A DNA stretch of 11,871 bases from an uncultured Fretibacterium sp. (GTDB lineage Bacteria > Synergistota > Synergistia > Synergistales > Aminobacteriaceae), in NCBI GenBank assembly GCA_937892105.1, contig CALAUZ010000209.1:1-11871 (forward strand). Direction: 5' to 3'. The notes under the pieces were generated by a model that had not been told where the DNA came from, did no database searches, and saw only the letters and a list, made by a program, of their open reading frames with translations. The stretch's first letter is position 1, and each line of letters begins with the position of its first letter. This document shows, in pieces, positions 6,387-11,871 of this stretch. The translations under genes were made by a program, and so were the position numbers.

Positions 6387-7757
6387 CTAATCCAATGTCA
6401 AAAACTTTTCACCTATGCTGTAAACATCTCCTGCACCCATAGTTATCAATATATCTCCATCTCTAAGTTCAGCCTTCAGTACATCAATGACATTATCCGC
6501 CGCAACTGCCTCAATATTCCCGCTGCTCAGGCGCACAACTTCATCAGATGAACTATGAGGGCATTCCTTCTCGCCGGCTGAATACACAGGAAGTATATAG
6601 ACCTTCCCGGCAACGCTGAGTGCCCGCGCTATGTCCCCTGCGAACATTGCGGTGCGTGTGAACCTGTGAGGCTGGTAGACCGCTACAATCCTGCGTTCAG
6701 GGTATATTCCGCGTACAGCGTTGAGTGTGGCTGAAATCTCCGAAGGGTGGTGGGCGTAATCGTCCATAACGAGAATGTTATTGCCCGTCATGCCTTTCAC
6801 CTGCATTCTGCGTTCTGAGCCGTGAAAGTTCCTGAGTATCTCCGCACTGGTCTCGAAGCCTGCACCGCATAAATCTGCCGCTGATATTGCCGCAAGTGAG
6901 TTTAGAACGTTGTGTTCCCCTGAAACTAAAAGCTCAAGCGTACCGAGTTCATGGCCGTTATGTGAGACCTTGCAGGATATTCCGCCGCCGTGTAACTTCG
7001 TGAGATCGTATGCTCCCCAATCCCACGATTTTCCCCAGCCGTAACGCAGTATATTGCCGCGTGTTTTGTCGCAAGCCTCGTAGACCTGCGATGTTCCTTC
7101 GTCCTCAGCGCAGAGTATCAATGTACCGCCAGATTTCCTCCCGTCAGCGTATCTCGTGAAAGCCCGTATAACGTCCAAACGCGTTGGGTAATGGTCAACG
7201 TGATCCCAGTCAGCATTGGTGATGATGGCAATCTGCGGCGTGAAAAGCTCGAATGTGCCGTCAGACTCGTCAAGTTCGGCGGCAAAATATTTTCCCGTAC
7301 CTGATACAGCGTTGCTCCCAATGTCAGGAACGTTAGCACCAACATATATTGTAGGGTTCAGGCCAGCTTTCAGGAGGATAAGCCCCGTCATTGATGATGT
7401 TGTAGTCTTGCCGTGAGTGCCAGCAATGCCAATTCCGTCTGACTCGTTGAACAGGCTGCTTAACGCTTGGGCACGCGACAATATTGCTATTCCATGCTCC
7501 ATAGCCTGTAATACTTCAGGGTTATTACGGGACACAGCGGTGCTGAGAATTAACGCGTCAGGCTTGAACGTCTCTATATGTTCCTGCGAATGGCCAAGTA
7601 CAACAGGTACCGAGCCTAAATCGTAATGCGGGGTCTTGAGGTCGCAGCCTGAAACTTCCAGACCTCTGGCCTGTAATAACTTTGCGAGCGCGCTCATTCC
7701 TGCTCCGCCTGCGCCCATAAGGTGAACACGCTTTAACTTGCGCATATTGTTAGTCAT
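6387..7757 (-). CDS. murC: UDP-N-acetylmuramate--L-alanine ligase (MurC)
   Basis: The cytoplasmic ATP-dependent ligase that adds L-Ala to UDP-MurNAc. From the ATG at 7757 it has 456 residues, the usual MurC size. Domain 1 begins with HLMGAGGAGMSALA, the UDP-binding Gly-rich loop. The ATP P-loop is GTHGKTTT (about 113-120), followed by ELDESDGTF (about 161-169), ITNADWDHVDHYPT with the metal-ligand His, GEHNVLNSLAA, and the domain-3 motif DDYAHHPSE (about 332-340). The same frame stays open to a TTG at 7829, but those 24 extra residues resemble no MurC N-terminus. The ATG at 7757 follows AGGGGTG by 14 bases, a long but usable spacing. A candidate extended -10 lies just upstream. MurC hands its substrate chain to MurB's pathway, and the two genes are adjacent. 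Confidence 0.96.
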   Translation of the reverse strand: MTNNMRKLKRVHLMGAGGAGMSALAKLLQARGLEVSGCDLKTPHYDLGSVPVVLGHSQEHIETFKPDALILSTAVSRNNPEVLQAMEHGIAILSRAQALSSLFNESDGIGIAGTHGKTTTSSMTGLILLKAGLNPTIYVGANVPDIGSNAVSGTGKYFAAELDESDGTFELFTPQIAIITNADWDHVDHYPTRLDVIRAFTRYADGRKSGGTLILCAEDEGTSQVYEACDKTRGNILRYGWGKSWDWGAYDLTKLHGGGISCKVSHNGHELGTLELLVSGEHNVLNSLAAISAADLCGAGFETSAEILRNFHGSERRMQVKGMTGNNILVMDDYAHHPSEISATLNAVRGIYPERRIVAVYQPHRFTRTAMFAGDIARALSVAGKVYILPVYSAGEKECPHSSSDEVVRLSSGNIEAVAADNVIDVLKAELRDGDILITMGAGDVYSIGEKFLTLD

Positions 7758-7803
7758 GACAGAATTAATTTCACCCCTGAAAAAATTGATGCTGATTTTG
7801 AGT

Positions 7804-7812
7804 ATTGTAACA
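7804..7812 (-). promoter_or_regulatory. Candidate extended -10 promoter for murC
   Basis: The minus strand reads TGTTACAAT: an extended -10 (TGn) plus TACAAT, which matches TATAAT at 5 of 6. No good -35 lies at 16-18 bases, as is common for extended -10 promoters. A start near 7797 would leave a leader of about 40 bases carrying AGGGGTG before the murC ATG. Confidence 0.4.
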
Positions 7813-7827
7813 CGGCGAAAAACGCGC

Positions 7828-7855
7828 AAAAAAATTCCTACTGCCGTTTACAGCA
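7828..7855 (-). terminator. Weak hairpin plus T-run after ftsK
   Basis: Fourteen bases past the ftsK stop, TGCTGT (7850-7855) pairs with GCAGTA (7839-7844), including two G-U pairs, around a 5-base loop. After a GGAA spacer comes a run of seven T (7828-7834). The spacer and G-U pairs make it a poor or partial terminator; it may only reduce read-through into murC. Confidence 0.3.
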
Positions 7856-7868
7856 AGGGGGTACTCTC

Positions 7869-10004
7869 TCAGAACGTTACCATTTCGGAAGGTTCGAGGT
7901 TGCTCATCATGTACTCGGAAAACTCTGCTATCTTCTCCTCACTGATGTACGGTGTCTGCAATCTCATGGGCTGAGGGCTTCCAGTGTTTCGGAAAAGCAT
8001 GTCTCCTTTCCCCGTAAGCCTCACAGCGTCAGGGCTTCCGATGATATTCTTTGACTCAGCATCGGACGAAAGGGAAAATGCAGCTCTTGCAGGAATGTTG
8101 GACTTTATCATCGTCGTGAAAACGTCAGGCGACGGCCTCTGAGCCGCTAACATCATGTATATTCCAGACGCTCCAGACTTCTGCGCAAGCCTCATTATCA
8201 CACTCTCCATGTCGCTCCCCGCACTGTAAACCAGGTCTGACAACTCGTTGATGACTATTACGATTTCGGGAAGCCTGTTTCTTTTCTGCTGTTTCCTGTT
8301 GAACGAGGCAATGTTGCGTACACGTACAGACGCAAAATCAGCAGTCCTCCTCTCCATTTCGTTATATGCCCACTGCAAAGCCTTCAATGCCGTCCCAGCG
8401 TCCGAAACAGGTGCGGCCATGAGATGAGGCATTCCGTCATACACAGCAAATTCAACGTGTCTGGGATCAATCAGTATGAGCCTGAGTTCTTCTGGGGTTC
8501 TCCGCGAACACATTGACAGTATGCACGAGTTTACGAACATGCTCCTTCCAGAACCATTACTGCCCGCTATGAGTATGTGCGGCATTTCTTCAAGCCCCTG
8601 AACTGTAATCTTCCCGTCAACCTGAACTCCCATAGGAAGCGGAAGCCTTGCATTGCTCTCCTTAAACTCCTGGCTCTCTATTACACTGCGGAGAGATACT
8701 ATTTTGCGTTCACTGCAAGGAACTTCTATACCCACGTAATGTGTGCCTAATATGGGTGCCTCAATCCTCACAGACATTACGGCGAGGGACATTGAGAGAT
8801 CTTCTGACAAACCGGCTATCTTGTTGACCTTAGTACCTGGTGCAAGCTCAAGCTGATACTGTATTATTGAAGCTCCCGTTATTATATGCGCAACTGTGGC
8901 GTTAATCCCAAAATTCTTGAGGGTTGAAGTTATAGTTTTTGCCTGCTTCTCAGAGTTCCTGAGAATATCCTTGTCTGGTTCTGCTTTCATTTTTGGCCCT
9001 AAAAGCTCAGGCGGCGGCGGGAATACAGGTTCTTCATGCGTCATGCTTCCAGCTGCAGCATCATCGGGAATATCCTGCAATTCTTCCGAAAATGTTACGG
9101 CGGGAAGCGGCCGGCGGATTTTCTTTGGACGCTGTAACGGCTTCGACTGCTTCTTCATTGACGGTGCTTTCAGTTCTCCTGCGTCTATCATGGCCAGTGC
9201 GTTGTCGATAATCTCTACTGCCTTGCTGCCCTGAGGCTTCTTAGGTTCAGGGGCGGGCTTGAGTTTGGGGAGCTGGAAGTTGAGCGATGGCTGCTGCCTG
9301 CCATGCTTCGACGGGAATGACGACAGTATAGGCTCAGTGTTAGAGATCTGCACTCCGTCACCTTCGTAACCATCATCATAGTATTCTTCTCGCGGTGCAG
9401 GTTTCAGCATTGGTGCGGGAATGCTCTTCGTGAACAGTATATCCTCCGGCCTGTCCTCGTAATATGACGGTCTCTCACGCTTCCTTGACGGCTTGTGACG
9501 GGGGGTAAAACTTATGTTGGGGAGCGGCGGCAGAGATACCCTTAGAATGCGCGAACCAAACAAGAACGCGGAAAGCATGAATGCTCCTATGACGAGAAGG
9601 AGTGTGATGAACGTTCCGACATTGAGAATGAAGAATTTTGCCAGGCCCGAACCGAAATTTCCCGGCTGGAACAACGTCATTTCTGACTGCCACCCGGTCT
9701 CGCGCAATAATCCCAGCATGAATGCAAACGATACGTACAGCATTATCGTACCCAAAACCTGTCGCGGCACTCTGGGTATTCTGAACTTCATCAGCCTTGC
9801 AATACACAGGTAAAGCATGAACAGCAACGGCACTATCACTGCCCCTCCCCATGCAGTGCGGAGATACTTTCCCCATTCCTGGCCGCTTTCACCCGTAAGA
9901 GAGCTGCCGAACAGTGATAGTATCAAGTATATACATAATATTATGAGTACGAACAGTATCAGCTCTGACCAGCTGCCTTTGTTTTCGTCATTTCTGCGGC
10001 TCAA
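7869..10004 (-). CDS. ftsK: FtsK/SpoIIIE-like DNA translocase with degenerate ATPase motifs and no gamma domain
   Basis: A 711-residue protein. Four membrane segments (about 14-36, 53-71, 83-100, 124-150) are followed by a Pro/charged linker (about 160-345) and an FtsK motor of alpha and beta domains (about 350-700). Motor landmarks include IIQYQLELAPGTKVNKI, ILGTHYVGIEVPC, MPHILIAGSNGSGRS (Walker A region), LILIDPRHVEF, MPHLMAAPVSD, ALQWAYNEMERR, RVRNIASFN, IVIVINELSDL (Walker B region), GIYMMLAAQRPSPDV, IKSNIPARAAF and GKGDMLF. The Walker A Lys is Arg487 and the Walker B Asp is Asn586; Glu587 is kept. The protein ends about 30 residues after the motor, so the winged-helix gamma domain that reads KOPS/SRS sites in typical FtsK is absent. 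The start is TTG with GGAAGGTG nine bases upstream and lies 17 bases after mltG. Family membership is firm; motor activity is doubtful. Confidence 0.93.
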   Translation of the reverse strand: MSRRNDENKGSWSELILFVLIILCIYLILSLFGSSLTGESGQEWGKYLRTAWGGAVIVPLLFMLYLCIARLMKFRIPRVPRQVLGTIMLYVSFAFMLGLLRETGWQSEMTLFQPGNFGSGLAKFFILNVGTFITLLLVIGAFMLSAFLFGSRILRVSLPPLPNISFTPRHKPSRKRERPSYYEDRPEDILFTKSIPAPMLKPAPREEYYDDGYEGDGVQISNTEPILSSFPSKHGRQQPSLNFQLPKLKPAPEPKKPQGSKAVEIIDNALAMIDAGELKAPSMKKQSKPLQRPKKIRRPLPAVTFSEELQDIPDDAAAGSMTHEEPVFPPPPELLGPKMKAEPDKDILRNSEKQAKTITSTLKNFGINATVAHIITGASIIQYQLELAPGTKVNKIAGLSEDLSMSLAVMSVRIEAPILGTHYVGIEVPCSERKIVSLRSVIESQEFKESNARLPLPMGVQVDGKITVQGLEEMPHILIAGSNGSGRSMFVNSCILSMCSRRTPEELRLILIDPRHVEFAVYDGMPHLMAAPVSDAGTALKALQWAYNEMERRTADFASVRVRNIASFNRKQQKRNRLPEIVIVINELSDLVYSAGSDMESVIMRLAQKSGASGIYMMLAAQRPSPDVFTTMIKSNIPARAAFSLSSDAESKNIIGSPDAVRLTGKGDMLFRNTGSPQPMRLQTPYISEEKIAEFSEYMMSNLEPSEMVTF

Positions 10005-10013
10005 ATTCCTTCA

Positions 10014-10021
10014 CACCTTCC
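10014..10021 (-). promoter_or_regulatory. Shine-Dalgarno fixing the TTG start of ftsK
   Basis: GGAAGGTG ends nine bases before the TTG at 10004 and begins right after the mltG stop codon. No in-frame ATG with a comparable site is near, which supports the TTG start. Confidence 0.6.
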
Positions 10022-11140
10022 TCATTTCTCAGAACGCACCTGCTTTATATTCGCTAGATGCTCTTTATACGTCTTCGCAAAGTGATGATACCCGTCCCTG
10101 CCTGCAACATAGTACAGATACTCGTTGTATTCAGGATCAAGTGCAGCACCCCATGCCTCAACTCCGGGAACGCATATAGGTCTTGGAGGAAGCCCCGCAA
10201 ATTTGTAGGTGTTATACGGCGAGTTTACTTCGAGGTCTTTGTTCAGGACACGGGTAAGTTTTCTTCCTTTAAGCCTCCATGCATACACTACTGTAGCGTC
10301 AATCTGCAGCAGCATGTTCTGCCGCAGCCTGTTGTGTATCACCCCTGCAACAGTCCTGCACTCTGCGTCATGCAAAACCTCGCGTTCAACCATTGAGGCG
10401 ATAATCGAAGCGTCCTGAACGTCCCGTGATGTCAGCTTGTGTTCAGTGATGAAGTCTCCCCAATGGTTCCACCAGGCGGAAGATGAAACGTTCACAATCT
10501 CGTCTGCTGTGCGGTCAACAAGCATGTATGTTTCAGGCATTAAGAATGCGGCGCGGGTGTATTCGTCTTCGGGTAAAGTTTTGATGATGTCGAGGAGTTT
10601 TGGGGGATAGTTGGAGTTATTCATGAGAGCTTTCGAGACGGCCTCACGGTTGACCTTCCTGTCCTGGCTTTCGAGGGAGTCTATGAGGGCGAAAATGTCC
10701 AGTCCCGGAAGCACCTGTGCTTTCAGCAACGCTGGTTTAAGAGTGCGTAATTGCCTTGCGAGGTTCCACGGGTCAGACGGTACAACGCTGTAATGGCCTG
10801 CGCGGATTTTGCGGTCAAGCCCAAACTTCACCATCCATTTTGCAAGCTCAGATGGAGTACCCATTTCCAGTGCCCCGTCAACCTCGAATGCACGGGCAGC
10901 CTGATATGCTGTCATTCCCTGTTCAATGACTACGTTGACTTTTTCACCGTCTGGTATGGGGATAAGATGTTCCCATAATTCTGCGGGTATTTTGAGGTAA
11001 TACGCCGAGTAAGCTCCTGCTGACATGGCGAATATAAGAAGGAACAATATTATGCCAGAGAAGAGAAACTTACGGTTTCTTTTTCTGTGTTTGGGTTTGG
11101 TGTGTAATGAGCGCGAGTTTTTTTGCAAAGTTGGACACAT
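10022..11140 (-). CDS. mltG: Endolytic murein transglycosylase MltG (YceG family)
   Basis: A 372-residue single-pass membrane enzyme that cuts nascent peptidoglycan strands in the periplasm and is thought to set glycan chain length. A basic N-terminus (to about 24) precedes a membrane segment at about 25-47. A LysM-like region (about 65-145) comes next, then the YceG catalytic domain. ASIIASMVERE places the catalytic Glu at about 252 (the counterpart of E. coli Glu218). Further family motifs are AGVIHNRL, MLLQIDATVVY (usually DPTV, here Ala), NSPYNTYKFAGLPPRPI and YYVAGRDGYHHFAKTYKEH. The ATG at 11140 has AGG touching it, which is too close. A TTG at 11128 (residue 5) would sit better behind AGGAT, so the true start may be four residues later; this changes nothing functional. 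ftsK follows after 17 bases. Confidence 0.95.
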   Translation of the reverse strand: MCPTLQKNSRSLHTKPKHRKRNRKFLFSGIILFLLIFAMSAGAYSAYYLKIPAELWEHLIPIPDGEKVNVVIEQGMTAYQAARAFEVDGALEMGTPSELAKWMVKFGLDRKIRAGHYSVVPSDPWNLARQLRTLKPALLKAQVLPGLDIFALIDSLESQDRKVNREAVSKALMNNSNYPPKLLDIIKTLPEDEYTRAAFLMPETYMLVDRTADEIVNVSSSAWWNHWGDFITEHKLTSRDVQDASIIASMVEREVLHDAECRTVAGVIHNRLRQNMLLQIDATVVYAWRLKGRKLTRVLNKDLEVNSPYNTYKFAGLPPRPICVPGVEAWGAALDPEYNEYLYYVAGRDGYHHFAKTYKEHLANIKQVRSEK

Positions 11141-11185
11141 CCTGTTAGTTTTTGAGCCTATTATACAGGATATGCCCGTCTGATT

Positions 11186-11656
11186 TTATTTTGGCGGCGG
11201 CTCTTTTGATGTCCTAACTCTTCCTTCGTTAATGCCTGCAAATATGACGTAGTAATTTTTTCCGTCCGCCCCGTGAACAGTTATTGTCCCTGCGTCGAAA
11301 CGCTTGTTCACCAAGTTGTAATTGAATTCCTTTACGTTTGCTTCATATTTGCAACCTGGTGATGCCTTGAACGAAACATCTGGAGTGAGCCCATTATTAT
11401 TCCATGTTACGACAAAACGTGATATTCCTTCTGGAGTAGTCCCAACCTGAATATTGAGCGGCACATGTCTTAGAGATGCTTCCTCCATAAGACTGTAAAC
11501 GTATGCGGCTACCCTGTCTGCCTCGCGCTTTGCTGTCTGCTTCACGGCGTCAGGTTTAAGGGACATTACGGTTGCCATGATTGACAGCACGAGAATACAT
11601 ATGGCGATTTCAACTACGGTGAATGCTTTACGATATTTGAGGTGTTTGGTTTTCAT
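11186..11656 (-). CDS. Type IV pilin-like/GspH-like pseudopilin
   Basis: A 156-residue protein with a class III (prepilin) signal. A short basic leader MKTKHLKYRK is followed by A-FTVVEIAICILVLSIMATVM. Prepilin peptidase would cut between Ala11 and Phe12, leaving Glu16 as the conserved Glu at +5 and a hydrophobic helix at about 12-31. The -1 residue is Ala, not the usual Gly. The C-terminal part (about 60-150) is predicted beta-rich and ends with YYVIFAGINEGRVR, like the closing strands of GspH/FimT minor pseudopilins. It probably belongs to a type II secretion or type IV pilus machine whose other genes are not in view. It lies 45 bases before mltG and is the first gene of the leftward group. 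A promoter is visible upstream; the ATG has no clear Shine-Dalgarno. Confidence 0.75.
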   Translation of the reverse strand: MKTKHLKYRKAFTVVEIAICILVLSIMATVMSLKPDAVKQTAKREADRVAAYVYSLMEEASLRHVPLNIQVGTTPEGISRFVVTWNNNGLTPDVSFKASPGCKYEANVKEFNYNLVNKRFDAGTITVHGADGKNYYVIFAGINEGRVRTSKEPPPK

Positions 11657-11822
11657 TATTATTTTTCATTCTATTTTCATTATAGTTTTTAAGTAAACTT
11701 TATTATAATAATTTTAGTTTATTTAGTAAAATCGTTTTTATTCTTCACTATCCTTACGTTATCTATTCTTGTAAGTATACTAACGCCCAACTCAAAAACA
11801 ACAAATGTAATATAAGAAATAA
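11657..11822. other. AT-rich divergent intergenic region
   Basis: These 166 bases separate the leftward pseudopilin from the rightward transposase. They hold the leftward promoter noted above. A near-palindrome, AAGTAAACT (11691-11699) against AGTTTATTT (11716-11724), also lies here. If the transposase belongs to an intact IS630 element, its left terminal repeat and TA target should also lie here, but I could not identify the boundary. Confidence 0.5.
11702..11730 (-). promoter_or_regulatory. Candidate sigma-70 promoter for the pseudopilin-mltG-ftsK group
   Basis: TTTACT (11725-11730, 4 of 6 to TTGACA) and TATAAT (11702-11707, perfect) are separated by 17 bases. The predicted start near 11695 leaves a leader of about 40 bases. 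The surroundings are very AT-rich, which raises the chance of a fortuitous match. Confidence 0.45.
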
Positions 11823-11871
11823 ATGGCGTACTCAGAAGATTATCGTAAGAGAGTAATAGAATATCGTAAAG
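11823..11871 (+). CDS. IS630-family transposase, N-terminal fragment at window edge
   Basis: Only 16 codons are visible: MAYSEDYRKRVIEYRK, then the window ends. This is the typical start of the helix-turn-helix DNA-binding part of IS630/Tc1-mariner type transposases, which usually open with M-(A/P)-YS-x-D-x-R-x-R-V. The frame is intact as far as it goes. No strong Shine-Dalgarno precedes it. The family call rests on a very short sequence, and whether the element is complete cannot be seen. Confidence 0.65.
   Translation, partial: MAYSEDYRKRVIEYRK

Noticed and set aside
6369..6401. TTGACA (6396-6401) and TATAAT (6369-6374) before murB on the minus strand
   Set aside because: Both boxes are perfect but the spacer is 21 bases, too long for a normal sigma-70 promoter, and the TTGACA is part of the murC coding end.
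7758..7829. A 24-residue N-terminal extension of MurC from TTG 7829
   Set aside because: The extra residues are unlike MurC N-termini and overlap the candidate promoter; the ATG at 7757 gives the normal length. Kept as a caveat.
9817..10179. Plus-strand 120-codon open frame opposite the ftsK/mltG junction
   Set aside because: It lies antisense to two confident genes and shows no protein-family features.
11160..11165. TATAAT before mltG
   Set aside because: No -35 at 16-18 bases and no TGn extension; the transcript would have a leader of only about 12 bases.
1..11871. CRISPR arrays, tRNA or rRNA genes, phage defence modules
   Set aside because: No regularly spaced repeats, cloverleaf-like segments or rRNA motifs were seen; nearly all of the window is accounted for by cell-wall and division genes.

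Overview
The window is a compact bacterial chromosomal segment dominated by one leftward (minus-strand) cell-wall and cell-division cluster. Reading in the direction of transcription, right to left: a type IV pilin-like pseudopilin, mltG, an ftsK-like translocase gene, murC, murB, a divergent ftsQ/divIB-like gene, ftsA, ftsZ, a membrane-anchored SPOR-domain protein, and folC. folC runs off the left edge. At the right edge the first 16 codons of an IS630-type transposase point the other way. Base composition is mixed, close to half G+C by eye, with AT-rich stretches at both ends. The gene order, the SPOR protein after ftsZ and the protein style suggest an anaerobic, outer-membrane-bearing lineage, possibly Synergistota. 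That placement is an inference; there is no rRNA or other marker gene here to fix it.

The genes work together. MurC and MurB make UDP-MurNAc-L-Ala, the FtsQ-like protein, FtsA and FtsZ build the divisome, the SPOR protein probably binds denuded septal glycan, MltG cuts nascent glycan strands, and the FtsK-like protein sits at the septum. Spacing is tight (6 to 64 bp). The sequence suggests internal transcription control: a good promoter plus a very strong Shine-Dalgarno directly before ftsZ, a hairpin/T-run and an extended -10 between ftsK and murC, and an intrinsic terminator just before folC. Several genes use non-ATG starts (ftsK TTG, murB and ftsQ GTG).

The most unusual features are: (1) at the left edge the FolC reading frame passes without a stop into a sequence that looks like the N-terminus of a D-Ala-D-Ala ligase, with a sharp drop in G+C and loss of most of the FolC C-terminal domain; (2) the FtsK-like protein has Arg for the Walker A Lys, Asn for the Walker B Asp, and no DNA-reading gamma domain; (3) FtsA has lost the usual acidic residues of its phosphate-1 and phosphate-2 motifs while keeping its membrane-targeting helix. 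No CRISPR array, tRNA or rRNA was seen. There is no gene-free stretch over 300 bases.
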